Assembly: GCA_964528425.1 (NCBI GenBank)
Contig: CAZGTD010000014.1
Location: forward strand, 1 to 46,812
DNA length: 46,812 nt
Reading direction: 5' to 3'
From: UBA3263 sp964528425
GTDB taxonomy: Bacteria > Bacteroidota > Bacteroidia > Bacteroidales > Muribaculaceae
Positions 31,576 through 40,511 of the stretch are shown here, piece by piece. The position numbers and the translations under genes were made by a program. The notes under the pieces were generated by a model. It made no database searches. It saw nothing but the letters and a program-made list of their open reading frames with translations, and was not told where the DNA came from. The stretch's first letter is position 1. Every line of letters begins with the position of its first letter.

Positions 31576-32004
31576 TTAATGAACCTGACCGCAGTAGCTG
31601 CAGCGGATTTTAACGGGGTTACGTTCAATAACGATGAAGCGGGTCGACATCGGTTCGTTGTTGGTTATGCATTTGGGATTATGACAGCGAACAACGTTGA
31701 CCAACACGTCGGGGAGCTCGACCCTGCGCTTTTCAACAACTTCGTAGTTTTCAATTACGTTGACGTTAGCCTCGGGGGCAAGCAGTGCAATGCGGTTCAT
31801 AACCGCCTCAGGGAAAGTAGTATCGGCAACTTTTATAATTCCCTTCAGACCCAGCGAACGCGACGGAAGATTGTTGCCTATGGTCAGCTGGCAGGTTGAG
31901 TTTTCGAGTTTGAGAAGTTTTGCAACTTCAAATAGCACGGCGGCGGGAATATGGTCAATTACCGTTCCGGAGCGTAGTGCTGCAACTGCGAGTTCTTTCT
32001 TCAT
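31576..32004 (-). CDS. pyrI: aspartate carbamoyltransferase regulatory subunit
   Basis: 142 residues from the ATG at 32004 (MKKELAVAALRSGTVIDHIP). PyrI binds effector nucleotides in its N-terminal domain and docks on PyrB through a C-terminal zinc domain; the four zinc cysteines are present (C107, C112, C135, C138; CHNPKC and CSYC). The start at 32055 would overlap pyrB and lacks family similarity. It follows pyrB by 11 nt, the usual pyrBI order. Confidence 0.97.
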   Translation of the reverse strand: MKKELAVAALRSGTVIDHIPAAVLFEVAKLLKLENSTCQLTIGNNLPSRSLGLKGIIKVADTTFPEAVMNRIALLAPEANVNVIENYEVVEKRRVELPDVLVNVVRCHNPKCITNNEPMSTRFIVIERNPVKIRCSYCGQVH

Positions 32005-32015
32005 GGCGTAGGTTC

Positions 32016-32942
32016 TTAATTGAGTCCGGGAATTTCGATTCCGAGTGCGCGGCAAATAATTGCCTGGCGGGCAAACAGTCCGTTGCCGGCTTGCTGGAAA
32101 TAATATGCTTTAGGATTGTCGTCGACATCGCGGTCAATTTCGTTTACGCGTGGAAGCGGGTGAAGAATCTTCAGATTCTCTCGCGAAGTTTCGAGCATGG
32201 AATTGCGAAGGGTGTAGAGGTCCTTAACTTTTTCATATTCCATTATGTCGGTGAAGCGTTCGCGTTGCACGCGGGTCATGTAAATAATATCGCTGGTGTC
32301 GATTACAGCCTGATTGAAGTCAGTATGTTCGGTATAGGGAATGTTGTTTTTCTCGCAGAAACGGCGATAAACTTCGGGCATTCGGAGCTCGTCGCAGGCA
32401 ACAAACCGGAACGTAGGGTTAAAATGGCGCATTGCCATAAGCAATGAATGAACCGTGCGGCCATATTTGAGGTCGCCGACCATCGTTATGGTTAGGTTTT
32501 CGAGCGTTCCCTGAGTTTTATAAAGCGAATAGAGGTCGAGAAGGGTCTGCGAGGGATGCTGATTTGCACCGTCGCCGGCATTAACGATAGGAATGTCGGT
32601 TACTTCGGTTGCGTATTGCGCGGCGCCTTCAAGGTAGTGGCGCATAACAATAAGGTCGGCGTAGTTGCTGACCATTTTGATTGTGTCCTTCAGTGTTTCG
32701 CCTTTAGAGGTGGAGGTTGCTGCAGGATCCGAGAAGCCGATTACTCGTCCGCCCAGACGCTGAACTGCTGTTTCGAAGCTAAGGCGAGTTCGGGTAGACG
32801 GTTCGAAAAAGAGGGTTGCAACAATCTTTCCGTCAAGAATTTTTTGGTTGGGATTTTGCTCGAAATATTGAGCGGCGCGAAGAATCCGGAGTATCTCCTC
32901 TTTGGAGAGACTGTCGATAGAAACGAGGCTTTGATGTTTCAT
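32016..32942 (-). CDS. pyrB: aspartate carbamoyltransferase catalytic subunit
   Basis: A 308-residue enzyme for the first committed step of pyrimidine synthesis (carbamoyl phosphate plus aspartate). Phosphate-binding FEPSTRTR (47-54), the mobile lysine in STSKGET (Lys80) and HPLPRVNEID near the C-terminus are intact. It is the first gene of the operon pyrB-pyrI-flavin reductase-glyA-cls-permease. No uracil-type attenuator was seen in the short leader. Confidence 0.98.
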   Translation of the reverse strand: MKHQSLVSIDSLSKEEILRILRAAQYFEQNPNQKILDGKIVATLFFEPSTRTRLSFETAVQRLGGRVIGFSDPAATSTSKGETLKDTIKMVSNYADLIVMRHYLEGAAQYATEVTDIPIVNAGDGANQHPSQTLLDLYSLYKTQGTLENLTITMVGDLKYGRTVHSLLMAMRHFNPTFRFVACDELRMPEVYRRFCEKNNIPYTEHTDFNQAVIDTSDIIYMTRVQRERFTDIMEYEKVKDLYTLRNSMLETSRENLKILHPLPRVNEIDRDVDDNPKAYYFQQAGNGLFARQAIICRALGIEIPGLN

Positions 32943-32970
32943 AAACTCGAGAACCGTTGAAAAGTTTCTG

Positions 32971-32978
32971 CAAATTTA
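32971..32978 (-). promoter_or_regulatory. -7 box of the pyrB operon
   Basis: TAAATTTG on the minus strand, 28 nt before the pyrB ATG. The nearest TTG upstream has a 17-nt spacer, shorter than usual. Confidence 0.5.
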
Positions 32979-33023
32979 CGAAAAAATTCCTAAACCAACG
33001 GCTATCGGCCGAAAAATAATTTT

Positions 33024-34490
33024 TTATTGGCGCCAGAAGTAGGGGGTGAACAAAACCAACACTGAGTAAATTTCAAGGCGTCCGGTGAGCATGAGCAGTG
33101 AAAGAATATAGCGGGCGCCGGGGTTAAGGGCCAGATAGTCGCAGCCGAGAGGGCTGTCGGATATGGAAATTGAGTTATTGCCCATAGAGCCGAGAGCTGA
33201 AACAAATGCTTCGTTGAGGGGAACGCCGCAAAAAGTGAGAGCAATCGTGCCAACAAGAACTATAACGACGTATATGCAGAGAAACGCAACTACCATGGAT
33301 ACCTGGCGCGAGGGAACTACGCGTCCGTTGACCCTTACGGGCAGAACGGCATTTGGGCGCAGGGAGTTTTTAACTGAGTTGCGCATGTCTTTAAGCATAT
33401 AGACCATACGGTCGATTTTTGCGCCGCCCGACGTTGAGCCGGCACATCCGCCTATAAACATCAGCATCAGTGCCATAATAAAAACCGTTGCGCCCCACGC
33501 GCTGAATTGCGATAATACGAATCCGGTCGATGTAATGAAGCTTATAACCTGAAACAGCGGGTCGATGGTTACGCTCTCCCAGCCGCTATATGCGCCGTTG
33601 GCGAATATGCAGATTATAAAAATCAAAGTGAAGCCAAGAATTACCTTGCAGAAAGTCTTTAGAGTATCGTTGTGGGCCACTTTGCGAATCTGGCCGGTAC
33701 TTGCCCGGTAGACAAGCGCGAAATTTACCCCGCCCAGAAACATAAACAGGGTAATTATAATTTTAACATAGACAGTGGCAAACTGATTGATACCCGATGA
33801 GTTAGTAGAGAAGCCACCGGTCGAAAGAGTTGCCAGCGCATGGCAAGCGGCCTCAAACGGAGTCATGGGGCCCAGGCAGAGCAAGCCGAATAAAATTGCT
33901 GTCAGCAGAATGTACACAAGCCAGATGCGGCGTGCGGTAGTTGAAATGCGCGGCGAAACTTTTTCTTGCGAAATTTTAGCCTGCTCGGCATTAAACATCT
34001 GAATGCCCCCCGACGAGTTGAGCATCGGCACCAGAGCCACTGTAAAGATTATGATACCTAAGCCTCCGATCCATTCCGAAAGGCAGTGCCAGATGTGAAT
34101 TGCATGGCTTAGGTTGTCGAGCGAGTCGGTGAGGGTCGCGCCGGTGGTCGTAAAGCCGCTCATACACTCGAAAAAGCCTTCCGAGAAGGTCATTTTAGTC
34201 GATGGAGCGAGCACATAAGGTATCATGCCGAAAACCGAAAATACGACCCAGATGAGGGTGGTGAGCATAACGCCGTCGTATTTCGACAGTTCTTTGCGCG
34301 AGGGGTTAAGCCCCAGATGACCTAAAAGACCGACCAGAAGCGTAATAACCGCTCCGAGCACAAAGGCCCGGCTGGCGTCATATTCGCCATAGCAGAAGCC
34401 AACTATTGCCGGAACGACCATGAATATAGCCTCAAACATCAGCAGCGAGCAAAGCAGCCGCGTAATGAGGGCAAAGTTCAGCTTACGCAT
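33024..34490 (-). CDS. trkH: Trk-type potassium uptake protein, membrane subunit
   Basis: A 488-residue inner-membrane K+ channel/transporter subunit with about ten transmembrane helices and the four pore loops of the family. Selectivity-filter regions visible include MSGFTTTGATL, LSTGGFSTNSSGI, TSTGFVLS and LGSMGNNSIS. GGCAGSTSGGAKIDR marks the conserved region before the third to fourth repeat. It forms the channel gated by TrkA. The start overlaps the trkA stop by one base (TGATG). Last gene of its operon. Confidence 0.95.
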   Translation of the reverse strand: MRKLNFALITRLLCSLLMFEAIFMVVPAIVGFCYGEYDASRAFVLGAVITLLVGLLGHLGLNPSRKELSKYDGVMLTTLIWVVFSVFGMIPYVLAPSTKMTFSEGFFECMSGFTTTGATLTDSLDNLSHAIHIWHCLSEWIGGLGIIIFTVALVPMLNSSGGIQMFNAEQAKISQEKVSPRISTTARRIWLVYILLTAILFGLLCLGPMTPFEAACHALATLSTGGFSTNSSGINQFATVYVKIIITLFMFLGGVNFALVYRASTGQIRKVAHNDTLKTFCKVILGFTLIFIICIFANGAYSGWESVTIDPLFQVISFITSTGFVLSQFSAWGATVFIMALMLMFIGGCAGSTSGGAKIDRMVYMLKDMRNSVKNSLRPNAVLPVRVNGRVVPSRQVSMVVAFLCIYVVIVLVGTIALTFCGVPLNEAFVSALGSMGNNSISISDSPLGCDYLALNPGARYILSLLMLTGRLEIYSVLVLFTPYFWRQ

Positions 34491-35824
34491 CAGCTAAAGA
34501 GTTTTTCAAATTTATGGATTGCTCCGGTGAGGCAGAAAACAACCACCCGGTCACCACCGCGGATAATAGTGTTACCGCCAACGAGTTGCCCTTTGCCGTC
34601 GCGAATAAGCCCGGCAATGGTCATGTCGTGGCTCAGCTTTAAATCTTTAACGGCCGCGCGCGTAATTTTGCTTCCTTCTTTAACTTCGATTTCGGCTACT
34701 TCGGCATCGGCAAGGGCCAGACACTTGGAATTGGATGAATCGAGGTCAAGGAGCCGCTGAAAAATAGCTCCTGCGGCAAGAAGCTTTTTATTGACGATGG
34801 TTCCGATATTCAATGCTTCGGCTTCGCCGATATACTGAATGTTCTCTACCTCGGCAATAGTTTTCTCCACTCCGAACTCTTTGGCAGTCAAACAAGCCAG
34901 AATATTGCTCTCGGCTGAGTCGGTAAGGGCCAGAAAGGCATCGAACGAGCTGATGCCTTCGTCAGCAAGCAAATCGTTGTCGCGACCGTCGCCACAAACA
35001 ACGTCGGCCTCCGGGCAACGCTCGGCCAGCCTCAAACATTGGGTGGTGTCGTCGTTAATAATCTTGAATTTATACTTTCCGCCGGCCATTGAACACAGGC
35101 GCCCGGCAATCCGTCCGCCCCCGAGAATCATAACATTGCGTACAACCATTTCCGCTTTGCCGCAAACGCGGCGCAGTTCGTCAACATTGTCGGCGCGGGT
35201 CATGAAGTAGACAATATCTCCTTCTTTAATTACGTCGTCACCACCGGGAATAATTGTGTCGTGGCGCCGGCGAATGGCCGATACGTGGAAGTTACGGCTC
35301 AGAGCGCCGAGCTCGCGCAGCTTCATGCCGACTATTTGGGCATTGCTCCGCAACTTAACGCCGATAAGAATCAATTCCCCATTCCACATTTCAAACCAAT
35401 GTCGCGTCCAGGTGTGTGAGAGAGCATCGAGAATTTCGAGCGCGGCGTAATATTCAGGGTAGATAACCGAGTCAACACCGAGGCTGCGGAAAAAGTCGAG
35501 GTGCTGCTCTTTCATATACTCAAAATTATCAACGCGGGCAACAGTTTTCTTCGCGCCCATGGATTTGGCTATGGCACACGCGGTTATGTTGTCGGTTTCA
35601 AAGGGAGTAACGGCGATGAACAGGTCGCATTTCCCGGCATTCGCATCGCGCAGTACGCGGAATGATGTTGGCGATCCGCATACCGTCAGCAAATTGTATT
35701 TGGAGTCGAGGAAGTCGAGATGAGCTTCGTCGCGGTCAACAACCACTACTTCCTGAGCTTCGCGGCTCAGAAGCTTGGCCAGGTGCGAGCCTACTTCGCC
35801 GGTGCCTGCAATAACAATTTTCAT
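34490..35824 (-). CDS. trkA: Trk potassium uptake regulatory subunit TrkA
   Basis: 444 residues with two tandem RCK units. The first Rossmann fold begins MKIVIAGTGEVGSHLAKLL, the second MILGGGRIAGRLCSMAG near residue 225; each is followed by an RCK-C domain (VGMKLRELG; KITRAAVKDLKL). TrkA binds NAD(H)/ATP and gates TrkH from the cytoplasmic side. It overlaps dxs by 4 bases and trkH by 1, so the K+ uptake pair is co-translated with dxs. Confidence 0.95.
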   Translation of the reverse strand: MKIVIAGTGEVGSHLAKLLSREAQEVVVVDRDEAHLDFLDSKYNLLTVCGSPTSFRVLRDANAGKCDLFIAVTPFETDNITACAIAKSMGAKKTVARVDNFEYMKEQHLDFFRSLGVDSVIYPEYYAALEILDALSHTWTRHWFEMWNGELILIGVKLRSNAQIVGMKLRELGALSRNFHVSAIRRRHDTIIPGGDDVIKEGDIVYFMTRADNVDELRRVCGKAEMVVRNVMILGGGRIAGRLCSMAGGKYKFKIINDDTTQCLRLAERCPEADVVCGDGRDNDLLADEGISSFDAFLALTDSAESNILACLTAKEFGVEKTIAEVENIQYIGEAEALNIGTIVNKKLLAAGAIFQRLLDLDSSNSKCLALADAEVAEIEVKEGSKITRAAVKDLKLSHDMTIAGLIRDGKGQLVGGNTIIRGGDRVVVFCLTGAIHKFEKLFS

Positions 35825-37695
35825 AGTTGAGTGCGAGCGGTTTTAGCTATAGACTCTGAGTCAAGCCCACATAGAGCATAGAGCTCGGCCGGTGTGCCGT
35901 GGGTTACGAACGAATCGGTTGGAAGGCCAAGACGGGTAACGTGGATGTCCGAACCGTGGTCACTCAGCCACTCGCTGACGGCTGAGCCGAAGCCGCCGTC
36001 GCGTATGCCGTCTTCAACCGTTATTACCGGACGTCCCTTTTCCGACACCTCTTTAAGAATATCTTCGTCGAGCGGACGAACAAATATCATATCGTAGTGT
36101 GCGGCGGAAATTCCTTCGGTTTTAAGAATTTCTACTGCTTTCTTTACGTTTTCGGCGATTGGGCCTACGCTTAGGAACACAAGGTCTGTTCCATCGTTAA
36201 CTTTCATGCCGCGGCCGATTTCAATAGGCTTAAGAGGTGCGTCTGCATTGCCCACCGAGTTACCGCGAGGGTAGCGTATTGCAAAAGGACCGGGTGAATT
36301 CTCTGCTGCGGTAGTCATTAGTCCACGCAGCTGTTCTGCCGTTGAGGGGGCGGCAATGGTTATGCCCGCTATGGAGCGCATATAGGCCAGGTCGAGTGCG
36401 CCGTGGTGAGTGGCACCGTCTTCGCCAACAATGCCGGCTCGGTCAATACAGAAAGTCACTGGAAGATGTGCCAGCGCTACGTCGTGAAAAACATGGTCGT
36501 AGGCCCTCTGAAGGAATGAACTGTAGATGGCAACAAACGGTTTCATGCCATCCTTGGCCAGTCCGCCCGCAAAAGTAACAGCGTGGCCTTCGGATATACC
36601 TACGTCAAACACCCGCTCCGGAAATTCAGCCTGCAGGTTCGCCACCGACGTTCCTGACAGCATTGCGGCGGTTATACCAACTATGCGGTTGTCGTGGCGT
36701 GCGAGCTCCAGCAGGGTTTCTCCGAAAACATCTTGCCATTTAGGCGTTTTGGCCGAGCCCGGTTGACGCTCGCCGGTTTCGGCATTGAACTTGCCGGGAG
36801 CATGCCAGTGGGCCGGATCTGCCTCGGCCGGAGCGTAGCCCGCACCTTTTCGAGTGCGCAAATGGAGCAGTTTCGGACCCTCCATGTTCTTGATATCATT
36901 TAGAACGGCAACTACCTTTTGAACATCATTGCCATCAAATGGACCGAAATAGCGAATGTTTAAGCCTTCAAATATATTTTGCTGGCGCGAAACAAGAGAT
37001 TTTATCGCATTGGTGAAGCGCATCAGCGGTCCGCGCGAGCTTTCGTCAATGAGTCCGATTTTGCGGAAAAAACGATATAGCTTATAGCGCAGGTCATTAT
37101 AGCGTTTCGAGGTGTTGAGCCGGGTAAGATATTTGCTCAGGGAGCCAACATTGGGGTCTATGCTCATTTCGTTATCGTTGAGGATAATGAGCATATTGTT
37201 TGGGGTGTTGGCAACGTTGTTTAGACCTTCAAATGCCAGACCTCCAGAAATTGATGCATCGCCGATAACGGCAACAACCTGGCGAGCGGGCGAATCGGCC
37301 TGAAGCTTTGATGCCACACTCATGCCTAAGGCTGCTGAAATGGAGTTTGAGGCGTGGCCGGCGGTAAAGGTGTCGAATTCGCTTTCGGCCGGGGTTGGAA
37401 AACCACACAGGCCGCCTAACTTGCGGTTGGTTGAAAAACGGTTGCGCCGTCCGGTCAGCACTTTGTGGGCATAGGCCTGATGACCAACGTCCCAAACTAT
37501 GCGGTCGTAGGGGGTGTTGAACACATAGTGGAGAGCTACGGCTATTTCAACAGCCCCCATGCTTGAGGCGAAGTGACCGGGATTTTCAGAAAGTTCATGA
37601 ATGAGTGTGCAACGAATTTCGTTGCACACTTCCGCGAGCTGTTCGGGTTGGAGCTTGCGCAGCTCTTCGGGTGAGTTTATTACCGGAACACTCAA
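35821..37695 (-). CDS. dxs: 1-deoxy-D-xylulose-5-phosphate synthase
   Basis: A 624-residue TPP enzyme that condenses pyruvate and glyceraldehyde-3-phosphate, the entry step of the MEP isoprenoid pathway. N-terminal SENPGHFASSMGAVE and DVGHQAYAHKVLTGRR, TPP site GDASISGGLAFEGLNN, central VGISEGHAVTFAGGLA and C-terminal transketolase domain (ISAAHYDMIFVRPLDE) are all intact. Its start follows the spt stop directly, and it overlaps trkA by 4 bases. Confidence 0.96.
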   Translation of the reverse strand: MSVPVINSPEELRKLQPEQLAEVCNEIRCTLIHELSENPGHFASSMGAVEIAVALHYVFNTPYDRIVWDVGHQAYAHKVLTGRRNRFSTNRKLGGLCGFPTPAESEFDTFTAGHASNSISAALGMSVASKLQADSPARQVVAVIGDASISGGLAFEGLNNVANTPNNMLIILNDNEMSIDPNVGSLSKYLTRLNTSKRYNDLRYKLYRFFRKIGLIDESSRGPLMRFTNAIKSLVSRQQNIFEGLNIRYFGPFDGNDVQKVVAVLNDIKNMEGPKLLHLRTRKGAGYAPAEADPAHWHAPGKFNAETGERQPGSAKTPKWQDVFGETLLELARHDNRIVGITAAMLSGTSVANLQAEFPERVFDVGISEGHAVTFAGGLAKDGMKPFVAIYSSFLQRAYDHVFHDVALAHLPVTFCIDRAGIVGEDGATHHGALDLAYMRSIAGITIAAPSTAEQLRGLMTTAAENSPGPFAIRYPRGNSVGNADAPLKPIEIGRGMKVNDGTDLVFLSVGPIAENVKKAVEILKTEGISAAHYDMIFVRPLDEDILKEVSEKGRPVITVEDGIRDGGFGSAVSEWLSDHGSDIHVTRLGLPTDSFVTHGTPAELYALCGLDSESIAKTARTQL

Positions 37696-38883
37696 TTACT
37701 TGATGATTTCGTTGGCGCGGAATACGCGTTCAATAGCTTCGAGAGCGCGCTCAACCTGAGCTTTGGTGTGAGTTGCCATCAGTGAGAAGCGAATCAGAGT
37801 GTCGTGGGGTGCAACGGCAGGTGAAACTACGGGGTTAACGAAGATTCCCTCGTTGAAGAGTTCGGTTGTAACTTTAAAAGTTTTAAAGTTGTCGCGGATA
37901 TAAAGAGGAATAATAGGAGTTGACGTGTTGCCGATTTCTGCGCCCATATTGCGGAATCCTTCCAAAGCGAAGTCGGTGAGATCCCAGAGTCTTTGCTGGC
38001 GTTCGGGCTCCTGCTCCATAATGTCAATAGCCTTTAGAGCCGCAGCGGTGCTGGCGGGGGTGATGGAGGCGGTGAATATATATGAGCGGGAGTGATGGCG
38101 CAGGAAGTTGGTGATTTCTTTATCGGTTGCGATGAATCCGCCGAGCGATGCAAATGATTTTGAGAATGTGCCCATGATGAGGTCAACATCTTTTGTAACT
38201 CCGAAGTGGTCGGCTGTGCCGCGTCCTCCGCGACCGAAAACACCTATGGAGTGGGCTTCGTCAACCATTACTGCAGCATTATATTGCTTGGCCAGGCGAA
38301 CAATCTCGGGCAGGTTGGCAACGTCGCCTTCCATTGAGAATACACCGTCGGTAACAATAAGTTTAACCTTGTCGGGGTCGCATTTCTGCAACTGCTGTTC
38401 GAGCGAAGCCATGTCGTTGTGTTTATACTTCAGACTCTGGCTGAAACTCAGGCGGCGGCCTTCAATAATGGAGGCGTGGTCCTGCTCATCCCAAAGAATA
38501 TAGTCTTCGCGGCCGGTGAGGGTGCTGACAACGCCGAGGTTCACACCGAAACCGGTGGAATAAATCATAACGTCTTCCTTGCCGATATATTCTGCCAGAC
38601 GGGCTTCAAGTTTTTTGTGGAGATCGAGAGTACCGTTAAGGAAAGGGGAGCCGGCGCAACCGGTGCCATATTTTTTGATGGCTTCGATGGCAGCTTCTTT
38701 GATACGGGGGTCGTTGACCAGTCCGGTATAGCAGTTTGATCCGAACATCAGAACCGGACGGCCATTGATGGTCACTTCGGGGTCCTGCTCTGAGTCTATG
38801 GCACGGAAATAGGGGTAGATTCCGGCGGCTTTAGCCTTTTGGGGCTCGTCGTATCGGGCAAGTTTCTGCTGCAGAAGCTTCAT
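37696..38883 (-). CDS. spt: serine palmitoyltransferase-type alpha-oxoamine synthase
   Basis: A 395-residue PLP enzyme of the alpha-oxoamine synthase family. It carries CYTGLVNDPRIKEAAIEAI, GTGCAGSPFLNGTLDLHKKL, the stacking histidine (DQDHASI-type, His136), DEAH (208-211) and the PLP lysine in GTFSKSF (Lys242). The sequence is strongly reminiscent of the Bacteroides serine palmitoyltransferase that condenses serine with a long-chain acyl-CoA/ACP to start sphingolipid synthesis. 2-amino-3-ketobutyrate CoA ligase is the main alternative, but the whole-length pattern favours Spt. It is adjacent to dxs with no gap. Confidence 0.87.
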   Translation of the reverse strand: MKLLQQKLARYDEPQKAKAAGIYPYFRAIDSEQDPEVTINGRPVLMFGSNCYTGLVNDPRIKEAAIEAIKKYGTGCAGSPFLNGTLDLHKKLEARLAEYIGKEDVMIYSTGFGVNLGVVSTLTGREDYILWDEQDHASIIEGRRLSFSQSLKYKHNDMASLEQQLQKCDPDKVKLIVTDGVFSMEGDVANLPEIVRLAKQYNAAVMVDEAHSIGVFGRGGRGTADHFGVTKDVDLIMGTFSKSFASLGGFIATDKEITNFLRHHSRSYIFTASITPASTAAALKAIDIMEQEPERQQRLWDLTDFALEGFRNMGAEIGNTSTPIIPLYIRDNFKTFKVTTELFNEGIFVNPVVSPAVAPHDTLIRFSLMATHTKAQVERALEAIERVFRANEIIK

Positions 38884-38950
38884 ATTAACAGTTGAATTGT
38901 TTAAGAGTTAGGGGTGATGAAGTTAGGTTCGAGGGGAGAGTAGGGGTAGA

Positions 38951-39712
38951 TTATTGGGCTTCGTTGGTGAGATCCGGGTCGATGAGTATGCGGCCGCAAT
39001 ATTCGCAAACGATAACTTTTTTGTGCATGCGTATTTCAGCCTGGCGCTGCGGGGGAATGCGATTGAAGCAACCGCCGCAGGCGTCGCGTTGTATGGTTAC
39101 GATGCCGAGGCCGTTGCGGGCATTTTTGCGTATGCGCTTAAAGGCATTTTTGAGGCGTTCGTCGTCGAAGTTGTCTTCCACCTTCTTGGCTTCTTCGCGA
39201 AGGGATTCTTCTTCGTTTTTGGTTTCCGAAACGATTTCTTCGAGTTCTGCCTTTTTGGTGTCGAGAACGTGGTTGGCATCGGCAATCAGTTCTTTTGTGG
39301 TTTCCATGTCGCGTTTTTTCGCATCGAGGGTGCGGGCGTATTCACCGAGGCGTTTTTCGCCAAGTTGAACTTCGAGTTGCTGGAACTCGATTTCCTTTGA
39401 AAGGATGTCGTATTCCTTGTTGTTGCGAACGGTTTTTATCTGTTCGTCGTATTTTTCGATTTTGGCTTTGGAATCGGCGATTTTATTGTTCTCGTCGGTT
39501 GTGGCCTTTTTAATCGAGTCGATTTCTGCTTTTATGTTTGCCAGACGGGTATTCAGACCTTCAATGTGGTCTTCAAGGTCTTTCACCTCCATGGGAAGTT
39601 CGCCGCGGATAGTGCGGATTCGGTCGATTTCGGAAAGAATCGTCTGGAGCTTGTAGAGCGCTACCAGGCGCTCTTCGGTGCTCATGGGCTGTTCGGGTTT
39701 TGTTGTTGCCAT
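38951..39712 (-). CDS. coiled-coil protein with C-terminal C4 zinc ribbon
   Basis: A 253-residue protein: a long antiparallel coiled coil (about residues 15-200, rich in E, K, D) followed by a zinc ribbon with cysteines 212, 215, 236 and 239 (CGGCFNRIPPQRQAEI, then CEYCGRIL). This is the zf-RING_7/CT398-like architecture common in bacteria; suggested roles include nucleic-acid or ribosome-associated work, but none is established here. It follows the Nif3-like gene by 19 nt, and a possible internal promoter lies 67-74 nt upstream. Confidence 0.87.
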   Translation of the reverse strand: MATTKPEQPMSTEERLVALYKLQTILSEIDRIRTIRGELPMEVKDLEDHIEGLNTRLANIKAEIDSIKKATTDENNKIADSKAKIEKYDEQIKTVRNNKEYDILSKEIEFQQLEVQLGEKRLGEYARTLDAKKRDMETTKELIADANHVLDTKKAELEEIVSETKNEEESLREEAKKVEDNFDDERLKNAFKRIRKNARNGLGIVTIQRDACGGCFNRIPPQRQAEIRMHKKVIVCEYCGRILIDPDLTNEAQ

Positions 39713-39731
39713 CTGCTATTATGGTGATAAC

Positions 39732-40511
39732 TTACGTAAATTCTATTGGATTGGTTTCGTCGGCGCTAAAGACCGGTGCAAAGTTAGGAAATTTTTGCGA
39801 AATAATCCGCTTAAAAATATCCTTTGTGCACTTTTCGGTGTCGAAATGTGTTAAATCAACGATAAATATGCGCTCGGCATAGTCAAGAAAATCGTGATAG
39901 CGCACGTCGGAGGTGACTATTGCTTCAGCTCCTGCCGCAATTGCGTCAGGAATCAGAAATCCACATGCCCCGCTGCCGAGAGCTACCTTTTGGATAGGAT
40001 AAGAGGGGTAGGGGGTATGGCGCACGCCGGTTGCCGTGAAAACTTCTTTGCACAATGTGGTAAAGTCTTGAGGTGACATTGGCGACTGAAGCTTTGCAAT
40101 CACTCCGGTTCCGGTATCGCTCAATGTTGAGCAAACCTGCGCGTTGAGCATATTTGCCATTTCGCAGCTTACGCCGTAGGGCGCGGGTGCGTTGTCGAGC
40201 GATGTGTGAGCACAGTAAACTGCAACATCGCTGCGGATTGCATCAATCAGCGCTCGGCCCTGGAGAGTCGTGTCGTTAACCACTTTTATGCCCTTGAAAA
40301 TCAGAGGATGGTGGCTGATGACGAGATTGCAACCTTTATTGACGGCTTGACTGATAACTGCTGGAGTTACGTCCAGACACAACATTATGCCTTCGCAATG
40401 GTTTGAGGCCGAACCCACCAGCAGACCTGAGTTATCCCACTGCTCCTGAGCGGAGCGGGGAGCGGCCTGTTCGATGGCGCTGATTATTTGTCCTATGGTC
40501 GGCAGGCTCAT
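39732..40511 (-). CDS. Nif3-like dinuclear metal-centre protein
   Basis: 259 residues, the short form of the Nif3/YbgI family without the central insert found in YqfO-type members. Metal-ligand regions are visible: SHHPLIFKGIK (about residues 65-75), HTSLDNAP and the C-terminal VTSDVRYHDFLDYAE. Family members form hexameric rings with two metals per subunit; GTP cyclohydrolase-type folate activity has been suggested but is not assured. It overlaps aspS by 4 bases. Confidence 0.92.
   Translation of the reverse strand: MSLPTIGQIISAIEQAAPRSAQEQWDNSGLLVGSASNHCEGIMLCLDVTPAVISQAVNKGCNLVISHHPLIFKGIKVVNDTTLQGRALIDAIRSDVAVYCAHTSLDNAPAPYGVSCEMANMLNAQVCSTLSDTGTGVIAKLQSPMSPQDFTTLCKEVFTATGVRHTPYPSYPIQKVALGSGACGFLIPDAIAAGAEAIVTSDVRYHDFLDYAERIFIVDLTHFDTEKCTKDIFKRIISQKFPNFAPVFSADETNPIEFT
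39779..39786 (-). promoter_or_regulatory. possible internal promoter before the zinc-ribbon gene
   Basis: TAACTTTG on the minus strand inside the 3' end of the Nif3-like gene, 67 nt before the zinc-ribbon ATG. No TTG at the -33 position, so this may be coincidental. Confidence 0.35.
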